DNA of 13,481 nt, from assembly GCA_044233795.1 (NCBI GenBank), contig JBIIJL010000060.1, positions 1 through 13,481 of the forward strand. Direction: 5' to 3'. The position numbers and the translations under genes are program-made. Shown here piece after piece: positions 6,399-13,481 of the stretch. The stretch's first letter is position 1. Each line of letters starts with the position of its first letter. This DNA comes from JBIIJL01 sp044233795. Lineage in GTDB: Bacteria > Pseudomonadota > Gammaproteobacteria > Legionellales > Legionellaceae. Under the pieces are notes generated by a model that saw nothing but the letters and a program-made list of their open reading frames with translations, was not told where the DNA came from and made no database searches.

Positions 6399-7403
6399 TT
6401 ACTGAAGTTTAAAACCATCGTTGGGCTCTTGTTGTTCATCCTCAGCTGCTGACTTTCCGGAAGCTGTATCTAGAATGTTGGGCGTAGTAGAATTTGATTG
6501 AGTCTCAAGGAATTCAAAATCGTCAGCAGAATCTTCTTTTTGATCGGGCGAACTAGAACCATGTTTTTCTCTATCGTCTTCACCAAGACGTGAAGTAAAC
6601 ATAGTGGCATAAGATGATTGTGCAGGAGATACCTCTGGCGCTTTTGCAGTTGTATTGAATGAATTGATAAGATCAGGTTGGGCAATTTTTGACAATCCAA
6701 AGAAATTCAAAGCCCCCTGAAATATTCTTGTGAAAAGCGTTGGTTTATATATTTTTTCTTTTTCTACCCCGGGGCTGAAGGCTTTAACAACTTGTGGTTC
6801 ATCATTCGCACTAAATACAGTTCCCATTTCATTAAGTTTTTTTCCAGAAATTTGCGCGTAAATATTCGCTAATGACCACGAGCCGCAAGTAACGTCATTG
6901 TGCTGTATACCTTGATATATAGTTGAAAATTTTATTGGTTTGTCCTTAATTGGTAAACCAATTTTGACTAAACCGTCCTGTATTTCTTGTTTTAAATTTT
7001 TATTAGACCAAAGAAATGAAACATACCAAGGTCTAGGGTCTATGATCGTCGCGGTGTTGGTTTTTTTGTCATAATTGACCGTCACCCAATGCTGACGCGA
7101 AGTTATTGCAACGGGGATTAGAACGTTGGTTACGTCACTAACATCTATCCTCGTTTTACTGTTGGTGATGAGGTCAAAGATCCCTCTTGTTGTAGAGTCA
7201 GGGTATGTTATTGAAGAAGATTGGTCTTCGCCTGGTGAAATCACCAGATAATTGCTATCACCAACAGAGCTGCGATAGCATAATGGAAGTCGTGGGCCCT
7301 CAGTTCCGTCAAATGTATGCAGTTCGCCAATCGATTTTAGTGAAGCAAAATCTTTCAGTCCTAAACGAATGCCATTAGCTCCAAAACTACCTATGCCAGC
7401 CAT
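6399..7403 (-). CDS. CE-clan cysteine protease-like protein, putative secreted effector
   Basis: This 334-residue protein carries the catalytic order His-Asp-Gln-Cys of clan CE (Ulp1/SENP, YopJ and bacterial deubiquitinase effectors): H105-W106 (RQHWVTVNY), D122 (TIIDP), Q167 (GIQHND) and C173 (DVTCGSW). In bacteria this fold cleaves ubiquitin or ubiquitin-like proteins, or acetylates host proteins; which applies here cannot be told. There is no signal peptide. Residues 221-240 contain an amphipathic segment with R226-I227 and G236-L237, followed by about 95 polar residues rich in Ser, Asp and Glu, probably disordered. The frame is open to a TTG at 7448, but the ATG at 7403 is preferred because the promoter overlaps the longer version and AGG stands six bases before this ATG. 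The full set of catalytic residues in correct spacing makes the fold call good; effector status is inferred from architecture and context. Confidence 0.8.
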   Translation of the reverse strand: MAGIGSFGANGIRLGLKDFASLKSIGELHTFDGTEGPRLPLCYRSSVGDSNYLVISPGEDQSSSITYPDSTTRGIFDLITNSKTRIDVSDVTNVLIPVAITSRQHWVTVNYDKKTNTATIIDPRPWYVSFLWSNKNLKQEIQDGLVKIGLPIKDKPIKFSTIYQGIQHNDVTCGSWSLANIYAQISGKKLNEMGTVFSANDEPQVVKAFSPGVEKEKIYKPTLFTRIFQGALNFFGLSKIAQPDLINSFNTTAKAPEVSPAQSSYATMFTSRLGEDDREKHGSSSPDQKEDSADDFEFLETQSNSTTPNILDTASGKSAAEDEQQEPNDGFKLQ

Positions 7404-7436
7404 TTTTAGCCTATTTATAAAACATATGTTAATTAA

Positions 7437-7464
7437 ATTATACAACAAGTTCTCAATAAATCAA
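7437..7464 (-). promoter_or_regulatory. Sigma70-type promoter of the CE-clan protease gene
   Basis: On the minus strand TTGATT (7459-7464) and a perfect TATAAT (7437-7442) are separated by 16 bp. Transcription would start near 7430, giving a leader of about 27 bases before the ATG at 7403. No PmrA-like tandem TTAA pair with 11-bp spacing is seen here, unlike at 466-623. Confidence 0.6.
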
Positions 7465-7466
7465 AA

Positions 7467-7595
7467 ATGTGGCAAGAAAGAGAGCGTGCTTTTAATAATG
7501 CGACTGTATACCGCCCACTTCCGCCGAATCCCCGTGCCTTGCAAAAGCTAATTGTCAAGGTGTCCTATTGTTCAGTGATTAGATATAACAGTTAA
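7467..7595 (+). other. Possible small ORF or gene remnant (42 codons)
   Basis: ATG at 7467 to TAA at 7593-7595 encodes 42 residues beginning MWQERERAFNN and containing YRPLPPNPRALQK. The Pro- and Arg-containing composition looks more like coding sequence than the AT-rich spacer around it. There is no Shine-Dalgarno sequence, and it overlaps the promoter of the divergent protease gene by only a few bases. It may be the remains of a displaced gene. I do not recognise it. Confidence 0.15.
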
Positions 7596-7651
7596 CTTGT
7601 GCGTTTAATCTTGATACAGTTGTCTGCGATGAGTGAAACAGGAAGATAGAT

Positions 7652-8350
7652 ATGTCCTATAAAATGATTTCTGCATTAATATTAAGTATAGGGATTGCTT
7701 TAGCTGGATATTTTATATCCTGTGGTTTGGTCGGTACTCGGCAGTATTTTCGTTACGTTGAGGTAAAAGGCTTGGCTGAAAGGCTGGTAAAATCTGATCA
7801 GGCTATTTGGACATTGAACATAAAATTAGTGGATAATGATTTGCCAGCGCTGTATCAAGCCATAGCGAATGCCCAAAACAAAGCTAGATTTTTTTTAAAC
7901 CAACAAGGATTTAAAAGCGACAGAATTACCACGAATCCTGTTTCTGTTACAGATAATCAGAGCTTATCTTACAACCAGAACGTTGCTATACCTCGTTATG
8001 CTGCAGATGCTGGACTAACTATCAGCACCGAAGAGGTGGATAGGATAGCTGCGGGGGTTCAAAAAACAGGAGATCTTGTTCAGCAGGGTTTAGTTATTAC
8101 GGGCTCAAGTGTTGTGTATCGGTATAATGGTTTGAATGCTATTAAACCAGGAATGCTTAATGACGCGACACAAAGTGCCCGAGAGTCAGCACAAAGTTTT
8201 GCGAACAATGCTCATGCCATGCTGGGTTTTATTCGTCGAGCGACCCAAGGGTTGTTTACCATCACAGATGCAAATTCAAGCTTTGATTCTGGCAATGCCA
8301 TCATGAAAAAGGTTCGTGTGGTAACAACCGTAGAGTATCAATTGGATTAA
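7652..8350 (+). CDS. SIMPL (DUF541) domain protein, membrane-anchored or exported
   Basis: The 232-residue protein has a hydrophobic N-terminal segment (residues about 5-27) followed by a SIMPL domain: the VEVKGLAERLVKSDQAIWTL stretch near 37-56 and the characteristic later repeats of beta strands and helices through residue 232. SIMPL proteins are periplasmic or outer-membrane associated in Gram-negatives; their function is poorly defined and linked to envelope or oxidative stress in a few cases. FISC at residues 21-24 is a marginal lipobox, so it could be a lipoprotein, but a simple signal anchor is as likely. The ATG has AGGA at 7640-7643 with eight-base spacing. It stands alone: the gene upstream is divergent and an IS element begins 13 bp after its stop, without disrupting it. 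Confidence 0.88.
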   Translation: MSYKMISALILSIGIALAGYFISCGLVGTRQYFRYVEVKGLAERLVKSDQAIWTLNIKLVDNDLPALYQAIANAQNKARFFLNQQGFKSDRITTNPVSVTDNQSLSYNQNVAIPRYAADAGLTISTEEVDRIAAGVQKTGDLVQQGLVITGSSVVYRYNGLNAIKPGMLNDATQSARESAQSFANNAHAMLGFIRRATQGLFTITDANSSFDSGNAIMKKVRVVTTVEYQLD

Positions 8351-8391
8351 AGATGATTTATTTGGTAGTGCCTCAAAACGATTGTTGTCCA

Positions 8392-8847
8392 TTATAAAGC
8401 CACCCCAAATTCATACCTATTAATGAACAATCCAATGACAATATCATGCATTCTCTCTCATTTTAAAAAGCAGATAGTTCTTCTTGCCAAACGTTTGATG
8501 CGTGTGCGTAACGTTAAATGTTTTCTCTCAATTGCCTGGGTGTTACGCTTGCCAAGCAGGTGCTTCTGAGCAGGTAAGTTTCTTTCATAAGCACCCCAAT
8601 CATCAGTGTAATAAAAGTCAATATCAAAGCAGCTTAATTTTTTCGGCAATGCTTTGAATGCCTTGTCTTTTCGTTTACCAAAGTGATATGCGAGTACTTC
8701 ATGAGTATCATGATCAATCGCATGCCATAACCAGCGTTGGTTTGACTTTTTACCAACAAAACTCCACATCTCGTCAAGTTCAACTTCTTCGACTTTAACG
8801 ATATCAACTCGCATCGAAGGGTTTTCTAGCTGTCTTTGTTCAAGCAA
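8392..8847 (-). pseudogene. insB: IS1-family transposase InsB, nonsense mutation
   Basis: The frame matches IS1 InsB with the DDE residues in place: D in ELDEMW, D in YTDDWGAYE and E in AIERKHLTLR, followed by the conserved basic RTRIKRLARRTICF. A TGA at 8458-8460 replaces the serine codon expected in the ICFSKSE region; after it the frame continues with the conserved tail MHDIVIGLFINRYEF to a TAA at 8392-8394. A single C-to-G change (TCA to TGA) would explain this, and the truncated product lacks the last 22 residues. In IS1 this frame is reached by -1 slippage from insA: the insB frame is open through the A9 run at 8878-8886, and the coordinates given here begin at an in-frame TTG. Confidence 0.88.
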
Positions 8848-8864
8848 TGTTCTGTTTATTGTGT

Positions 8865-9118
8865 CTATGCTGAATTCTTTTTTTTTAGCTCTGAAATCAC
8901 AGTATTCATACTAACACCGAGCACTCTTGCTGTATCACGAATACCACTACCATTTAACGCCATATCGATGATCTTCTGTTTTATTTCTGGAAGATCACCA
9001 TTGCGAGAATACTCCAGTAAGAATCACAAGTGCCATTTTTACATGTATATCTTTGTTTTCCGGCTGCATTTGTGCCGAATTTAATTACATTATCTTCTTT
9101 GCATAAAGGACATTTCAC
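8865..9118 (-). pseudogene. insA: IS1-family InsA, frameshifted
   Basis: InsA is the DNA-binding repressor and N-terminal half of the IS1 transposase. From a GTG at 9118 (GGTGG five bases upstream) the frame encodes a zinc-finger-like region with CPLC at residues 3-6 and a second CxxxxC at 26-31. It then runs out of frame near residue 32 and stops at 8981-8983. The helix-turn-helix half continues in another frame: LEYSRNGDLPEIKQKIIDMA onward, through RDTARVLGVSMNTVISELKKK to TAG at 8865-8867. The break lies near 9020-9025 and fits the loss of 3n+1 bases (or gain of 3n+2). Confidence 0.82.
8878..8886 (-). other. A9 slippery run for -1 frameshift from insA to insB
   Basis: Nine adenines on the minus strand stand eleven bases before the insA stop (CTA AAA AAA AAG AAT TCA GCA TAG). 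The insB frame is exactly -1 relative to insA here. IS1 uses a shorter A6C run for the same purpose, so the mechanism is very probably conserved, though now useless because both frames are damaged. Confidence 0.6.
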
Positions 9119-9362
9119 GAAAACCACCGCTATTTATTTCATTCCTTTGAAAAATTTTAAAGCGGTAAGTTTATATTAACAACTATTTTGAGTCACTACC
9201 CAAAATACATCGTAGCCTTGTTATAAACAGGGCGTGTTGTTCATTGCTCTAGATCGCTTACGTGATGGGGCGCAGAACTCATCATTTATATCCACCGAAG
9301 CAAAAATTCACTTATCAGCAACAAATAGAATAAATTTTGCTGAAACTTTGAAGAAAATACTT

Positions 9363-9368
9363 TATAAT
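9363..9368 (+). promoter_or_regulatory. -10 box TATAAT of the EF-G gene
   Basis: A perfect TATAAT stands 39 bases before the EF-G start codon. The -35 region is poor: TTGCTG lies 20 bp upstream, which is long. The rest of the 207-bp spacer from the IS end (9201) to 9407 holds no recognised gene. A 53-codon frame runs through it (9234-9392) but has no ribosome site. Confidence 0.5.
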
Positions 9369-9407
9369 ATACGATTATTTTTAATCCACTAAATTTATAA
9401 GAGTGCT

Positions 9408-11498
9408 ATGAATGATCTAAACCTTTATAGAAACATTGGTATCTTCGCTCACGTAGATGCAGGAAAAACAACCACTACCGAACGCATACTTAAACTCACA
9501 GGTAGAATCCACAAAATGGGTGAGGTTCACGAAGGTGAATCAACAACCGATTTCATGGCACAAGAAGCTGAGCGGGGTATTACTATCCAGTCTGCAGCCG
9601 TCAGTTGTTTTTGGAAAGGGTCTCGTTTTAACATAATCGATACCCCAGGACACGTTGACTTCACTGTAGAGGTGTACAGGTCACTTAAAGTGCTCGATGG
9701 TGGCATCGGTGTATTTTGTGGTTCTGGCGGAGTTGAGCCTCAGTCAGAAACTAACTGGCGTTATGCGAATAATTCTAAGGTGTCTCGTTTGATTTTTGTA
9801 AACAAACTTGACCGTATTGGCGCGAATTTCTTGAAAGTGACTGAGCAGATTAAAAAAGTATTGGGTGCTCATCCGTTAATTATGACTTTGCCTATCGGTA
9901 TTGAAGATAACTTCGTAGGAGTTGTAGATTTATTAACCCGTAAAGCCTATGTTTGGGACGAAACGGGCCAGCCAGAAAATTACAGTGTCACTGACGTACC
10001 AGCTGATATGCTTGATGATGTTGAAATGTATCGCGGTCAATTAATTGAAACGGCACTTGAAATGGAAGATGATTTGCTGATGGCATATTTAGAAGGGGTT
10101 GAACCTTCAATAGAAGACATTAAGCATTGTATCCGTAAGGGCACACTTGAATTAGCCTTCTTCCCAACTTATTGCGGCTCCGCGTTTAAAAACAAAGGGA
10201 TGCAACTATTATTAGATGCCGTTATTGATTATTTGCCCGCCCCACATGAGGTAAATCCACAACCTTTGACCAATGCTGAGGGTGAGCCCAACGGACAATT
10301 TGCTATTGTTTCTCGTGATGAGCCATTTAGAGCTTTGGCTTTTAAAATCATGGATGACCGTTTTGGTGCTTTAACTTTCATTCGTATATATTCAGGAAAA
10401 CTCAATAAGGGTGATACCATTCTTAACTCCTTTACTGGCAAAACTGAGCGTGTTGGCCGTATGGTTGAGATGCAAGCGAATGAGCGTAATGAATTGCAAA
10501 GTGCCGAGGCAGGTGACATTATCGCCATTGTAGGCATGAAAAATGTTCGAACCGGCCATACGCTGTGCGATCCTAATCACGAGTGTACACTTGAGGCGAT
10601 GGTTTTCCCTGAGCCAGTTATCTCTATTGCCGTCACGCCAAAAGATAAGGGCTCTACTGAAAAAATGAGTATTGCTATTGGTAAAATGGTTGCAGAAGAT
10701 CCGACGTTTAGAGTTGAAACTGATATAGATTCAGGTGAAACTATTCTTCGTGGTATGGGTGAATTACATCTTGATATTAAAGTGGATATTCTCAAACGTA
10801 CTTACGATGTTGACTTAATAGTAGGTCAGCCACAAGTTGCTTACCGTGAAACTATCACTAAATCGATTCAAGACAGTTATACTCACAAGAAACAATCAGG
10901 CGGTTCTGGTCAATACGGTAAGATTGATTACATCATTGAACCAGGTGAACCAAACTCTGGTTTTACATTTACTTCTTCCGTTGTAGGTGGGAACGTCCCT
11001 AAAGAATTTTTCCCGGCAATTGAGAAGGGGTTCCGTTCAATGATGGGTAGTGGTACTTTGGCTGGTTTTCCTGTATTGGATGTTGTAGTTAACCTCACCG
11101 ATGGTGCTTATCATGCGGTTGACTCCTCAGCAATCGCATTTGAAATTGCTGCAAAGGGTGCATTTCGTCAATCAATACCAAAAGCGGGTCCACAATTGCT
11201 TGAACCCATCATGAAAGTTGATATTTATAGTACGGAAGATGATGTGGGTAATGTTATTGGGGATTTAAACCGTCGTCGCGGTATGATCTCTGGTCAAGAA
11301 CCCAGTTCAGCTGGCGTGCGGATTAAGGCCGATGTTCCTCTTTCAGAAATGTTTGGTTATATTAGTACCCTTCGTACCCTTACTTCAGGTCGTGGTCAAT
11401 TTTCAATGGAATTCTCCCACTATTCTCCTTGTCCAAATAGCGTAGCTGAAGCAGTTATTGCCAAAGAGAAAGAAAAGAAAGCTGCAGCAGCTAAATAA
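9408..11498 (+). CDS. fusA: Elongation factor G, second (EF-G2-like) type
   Basis: This GTPase drives translocation of tRNA and mRNA on the ribosome; some paralogues act mainly in ribosome recycling. All G motifs are intact: AHVDAGKT (14-21), RGIT (56-59), DTPGH (78-82) and NKLD (132-135). Domains II to V follow over the full 696 residues, including MGELHLDI and GDLNRRRGM. From memory, stretches such as CFWKGSRFN, FCGSGGVEPQSETNW and SYTHKKQSGGSGQ are more like the second EF-G copy of Vibrio, Shewanella and Pseudomonas (fusA2/fusB) than the str-operon FusA. The gene stands alone, with no rpsL, rpsG or tuf beside it, its own -10 box, a weak ribosome site (AAGAG, four bases from the ATG) and a strong terminator. 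A canonical fusA elsewhere in the genome is therefore expected. The lysine/alanine-rich C-terminus (KEKEKKAAAAK) is typical. Confidence 0.93.
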   Translation: MNDLNLYRNIGIFAHVDAGKTTTTERILKLTGRIHKMGEVHEGESTTDFMAQEAERGITIQSAAVSCFWKGSRFNIIDTPGHVDFTVEVYRSLKVLDGGIGVFCGSGGVEPQSETNWRYANNSKVSRLIFVNKLDRIGANFLKVTEQIKKVLGAHPLIMTLPIGIEDNFVGVVDLLTRKAYVWDETGQPENYSVTDVPADMLDDVEMYRGQLIETALEMEDDLLMAYLEGVEPSIEDIKHCIRKGTLELAFFPTYCGSAFKNKGMQLLLDAVIDYLPAPHEVNPQPLTNAEGEPNGQFAIVSRDEPFRALAFKIMDDRFGALTFIRIYSGKLNKGDTILNSFTGKTERVGRMVEMQANERNELQSAEAGDIIAIVGMKNVRTGHTLCDPNHECTLEAMVFPEPVISIAVTPKDKGSTEKMSIAIGKMVAEDPTFRVETDIDSGETILRGMGELHLDIKVDILKRTYDVDLIVGQPQVAYRETITKSIQDSYTHKKQSGGSGQYGKIDYIIEPGEPNSGFTFTSSVVGGNVPKEFFPAIEKGFRSMMGSGTLAGFPVLDVVVNLTDGAYHAVDSSAIAFEIAAKGAFRQSIPKAGPQLLEPIMKVDIYSTEDDVGNVIGDLNRRRGMISGQEPSSAGVRIKADVPLSEMFGYISTLRTLTSGRGQFSMEFSHYSPCPNSVAEAVIAKEKEKKAAAAK

Positions 11499-11543
11499 GA
11501 TATGACCCAGTCATCTTTGGCGACAAAGTGATCTTATGTTAAG

Positions 11544-11578
11544 CCCCTGGTTTATATAGAACTCAGGGGTTTTTTTTT
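11544..11578 (+). terminator. Rho-independent terminator after the EF-G gene
   Basis: CCCCTG (11544-11549) pairs with CAGGGG (11564-11569), the stem continuing with GTT/AAC after a one-base bulge. It is followed directly by nine T residues (11570-11578). It lies 45 bases after the EF-G stop codon. On the opposite strand no T-run follows, so it serves only the plus-strand gene. Confidence 0.92.
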
Positions 11579-11652
11579 AAAATTTAAATTTCAGTCATTG
11601 TTGAGTAGCAACTCCCCATTACTGAAGAGCAGCCTCTAACGGAGGTTGAGGT

Positions 11653-13481
11653 TTATAGTTTAGGATCATTTTCTGAATGGTGGTCATCATCTAAATCTTT
11701 TTTTCGTCCAAGCAAGCGTTTCGTAATGCCGTGGAAAAAACCATGCTTATGTTTGATGGCTGATGGGTTGATATCGGGATTGTGTTTAGGTTTGGATTCA
11801 TCAGGATGCTTATGCCGTATTGAGAACCATTGCATTAGTGTGTGTGTAGGTTGCTGAGATACTTCTTCGGCAGCTGCTGATGGCTTGCCCTTGGGTGTTT
11901 TCTTCAATAGTACTATTTTTTCTAATTTTTGTTTTATTTGAGGTTGAGTCACAACAGGGATCATCATTTGAATCATGCCCCTACTTAAATCAGGGGCTTG
12001 TCTTATCTTCTCAGCTAGCTGCAATGGGAGCTTCATATCATTTTTGAAAATATCATTTGCTAACATTGCAGCTAGCAACTCATCCGTTATTTTGGGACTT
12101 CTTTTAATGATTTCTGCCAATATGCCAGCGTCAGCACTTATGGCTCCTGCAATTTTAGGCATAATAGCGGTTGCAATAGACTCATCTGTTATTTGAGATA
12201 ACATTTGATAAAGTACCGCAGTTGATAAAGGTCCTTGTTGCTCTAATAGGGTGGTCAATGCCTCAACACTTGGATGTTCGAATAAATATGCTAAGAGAAC
12301 TGGCTCCTCACCCCGCCACTCAATTATCCTTGGAATCAGGGTATTGCGTGCTGATGTTTCCATACGATCCAACAAGGACGTGCATTGATTCGAGGTCAGT
12401 TGAAGCAGTGGATGATGCAATAATAGTTCAGCTAAGCGAGGTTCAATAGGGTATGCTAGTCGCTCGAGGATCCTATCTTGATTTTCTTTAAACTTATCAC
12501 TACCCAATATTTTATCTGGAGAAACCAAGATAAGTTTCGAGAGACAGGTTGCAGAAACCTCTTGCCACGGTTCATTGCAAAGATACGTCTCCTCAAATAA
12601 TTGCCCATTTGATTGGTTCGTGCTGAATAACAAACGTATGACATCCTCTGATAGACTTTCTATGTTTCGGCTTAGAGACTTAAGGATTATATCTTGGTCG
12701 AAAGAGCCATCTTTGCTATCCAATAAAGCGTGGACAAGACTCACATGTTTTTTCAGAGACTCTTGATCTAGCAAAAGTAAAAGAATATCGTTGCTAGGTT
12801 TTTCGATGATTTCAATAATTGCTTTAAGGATAGGTAGCGAATTGCCATACCGTATGATAATTGATTTCAAGCTCTGGTCATCTGTTTTGTATTTAAGAAG
12901 ATATTCTTTAAGATGTCGTTCATAATCACCAATATAATCTGCGGCTTGCCTGGACATGCGAAATTGTTTTGGCAGATTATCTAGCACATAACTATCCTCA
13001 CCTATATGTTGGTGGGCATCAGCAAACGCTGCCGCTAAATTTTGTGCTTCTTTGATATCAGCCGGATTCAAATCTTCACTAATTTCACTTAGCCAATCAA
13101 TCGCTGTAAAATTATCTAGCGGATGCTCGGCAATATAGCGAAACGCCTTTAGCCGCCCAGACAAGGATTTTCGCAAAAGTTCTACATCATTGGGATCTGT
13201 TTCTCGGCTAAGCTTTAAATGTTCTTCAAAAAAAGTGAGTTTTTGTTCTGTGTTTGTACTCAACCAGCGCAGGGGAACATCGCTTTCTCTCAGTAATCCA
13301 AACTCACCATTAAAAAAGCGTACTTGCTCAATGATTTCTTGGTAGAACGGATCCTCATGAACTCCCAGAGGAGCCTCACCGCTTAATACTGAATGCTGGG
13401 TTGTAGTAAGCCACAACCCAGGACATTTTTCTTTCTTTAGATAAAGGCTAATCTCTTCAGCTTCTCTTTGGCTTAAGATCA
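11653..13481 (-). CDS. Large helical orphan protein, partial (5' end beyond right edge)
   Basis: The reading frame is open from the window edge (first full codon at 13479) to TAA at 11653-11655, so 608 residues are visible and the N-terminus is missing. A TTG at 13416 is not a convincing start: the frame stays open for 21 codons upstream with coding-like residues (SQREAEEISLYLKKEKCPGL). The protein is hydrophilic and predicted mainly helical, with repeated helix pairs of about 30-40 residues over most of its length (for example ALTTLLEQQG, GILAEIIKRSPKITDELLAAML), like an alpha-solenoid. I see no catalytic motif, signal peptide or membrane segment. The last 60 residues are rich in His and Lys (IRHKHPDES, AIKHKHGFFHG) and end in an acidic run (DLDDDHH). 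I do not recognise the family. Its size, helical build and odd tail fit a secreted effector, but this is inference. Confidence 0.75.
   Translation of the reverse strand, partial: ILSQREAEEISLYLKKEKCPGLWLTTTQHSVLSGEAPLGVHEDPFYQEIIEQVRFFNGEFGLLRESDVPLRWLSTNTEQKLTFFEEHLKLSRETDPNDVELLRKSLSGRLKAFRYIAEHPLDNFTAIDWLSEISEDLNPADIKEAQNLAAAFADAHQHIGEDSYVLDNLPKQFRMSRQAADYIGDYERHLKEYLLKYKTDDQSLKSIIIRYGNSLPILKAIIEIIEKPSNDILLLLLDQESLKKHVSLVHALLDSKDGSFDQDIILKSLSRNIESLSEDVIRLLFSTNQSNGQLFEETYLCNEPWQEVSATCLSKLILVSPDKILGSDKFKENQDRILERLAYPIEPRLAELLLHHPLLQLTSNQCTSLLDRMETSARNTLIPRIIEWRGEEPVLLAYLFEHPSVEALTTLLEQQGPLSTAVLYQMLSQITDESIATAIMPKIAGAISADAGILAEIIKRSPKITDELLAAMLANDIFKNDMKLPLQLAEKIRQAPDLSRGMIQMMIPVVTQPQIKQKLEKIVLLKKTPKGKPSAAAEEVSQQPTHTLMQWFSIRHKHPDESKPKHNPDINPSAIKHKHGFFHGITKRLLGRKKDLDDDHHSENDPKL

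Larger units (their letters stand above)
8364..9200 (-). mobile_element. IS1-family insertion sequence, decayed
   Basis: The element is 837 bp long, with terminal inverted repeats starting GGTAGTG at each end. Comparing 8364-8387 with the reverse complement of 9177-9200, 19 of 24 bases match. Inside are insA and insB on the minus strand in the IS1 arrangement, with an A9 slippery run at 8878-8886 at the end of insA. Both reading frames are broken, so it cannot make its own transposase. No 8-9 bp target duplication is visible (gatttattt on the left, caaaataca on the right), which points to an old or rearranged insertion. It lies between the SIMPL gene and the EF-G gene and damages neither. Confidence 0.9.

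Noticed and set aside
7404..7448. Longer N-terminus for the CE-clan protein (TTG at 7448)
   Set aside because: It would overlap the -10 box at 7437-7442, starts with TTG and lacks a ribosome site; the ATG at 7403 has AGG six bases upstream.
7537..7560. Hairpin CCTTGCAA / TTGTCAAGG upstream of the SIMPL gene
   Set aside because: A bulged 8-bp stem with no T-run and no link to a known riboswitch or attenuator; likely chance in this spacer.
8836..9084. Plus-strand open frame opposite the IS element
   Set aside because: It is the antisense of insA, which matches the IS1 family in content and position.
9234..9392. 53-codon open frame just before the EF-G gene
   Set aside because: No ribosome site, no recognisable family, and it spans the TATAAT promoter at 9363-9368. 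The translation looks slightly coding-like (RLRDGAQNSSFISTEAK), so a gene remnant is not excluded.
11590..11626. Possible terminator for the minus-strand gene at 11653
   Set aside because: The 6-bp arms TTCAGT/ACTGAA enclose a 25-base interior with only a weak inner stem, and the following ATTTAAATTTT is not a clean T-run.
1..13481. CRISPR arrays, tRNA or rRNA genes, attachment sites
   Set aside because: Reading both strands I found no regularly spaced repeats, no cloverleaf with the TTCRA arm and no rRNA-like sequence.

Overview
The window looks like chromosome from an AT-rich gammaproteobacterium, most likely a member of the Legionellales (Legionella, Coxiella or Berkiella type) or a similar host-associated lineage. 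Three things suggest this. The housekeeping proteins are of gammaproteobacterial type. They are interleaved with orphan proteins that look like type IV effectors. The divergent promoter region at 466-623 carries tandem nonamers that closely match the PmrA box known from Legionella and Coxiella effector genes. The genus cannot be fixed from the sequence alone, and no secretion-system gene is present here.

Layout. Positions 1-465 hold the 5' part of an unrecognised minus-strand gene that runs off the left edge. It is divergent from an unrecognised 274-residue protein with an acidic, serine-rich tail (624-1448). That gene abuts, stop codon to stop codon, the convergent prolyl-tRNA synthetase gene proS (1449-3155). 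Upstream of proS are a pair of palindromes and a long minus-strand gene fusing a SulP anion transporter to a beta-carbonic anhydrase (3290-5620). The peptide deformylase gene def (5833-6366) is divergent from it. def converges on a gene for a CE-clan cysteine protease or acetyltransferase-like protein (6399-7403), the best effector candidate in the window. Then come a SIMPL-domain envelope protein (7652-8350), a decayed IS1-family element with recognisable ends (8364-9200), a stand-alone second-type elongation factor G (9408-11498) with its own promoter and a strong terminator, and the 3' part of a long helical orphan protein on the minus strand (11653-13481) that runs off the right edge.

How the genes relate. 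There is no operon of related function: almost every gene is a single transcription unit, often divergent or convergent with its neighbour. proS, def and the EF-G gene serve translation. The SulP-carbonic anhydrase fusion probably couples bicarbonate uptake or release to CO2 hydration. The putative effector genes are scattered among them, as is usual for Dot/Icm effectors. Two of these proteins (624-1448 and 6399-7403) share a short collinear motif followed by a polar, probably disordered C-terminal tail.

Two genes at the window edges are open reading frames continuing beyond the sequence. They were traced by hand and are marked partial. Two apparent long starts were moved downstream, because a TATAAT box lies inside the extended reading frame and a Shine-Dalgarno-like sequence precedes the internal ATG.
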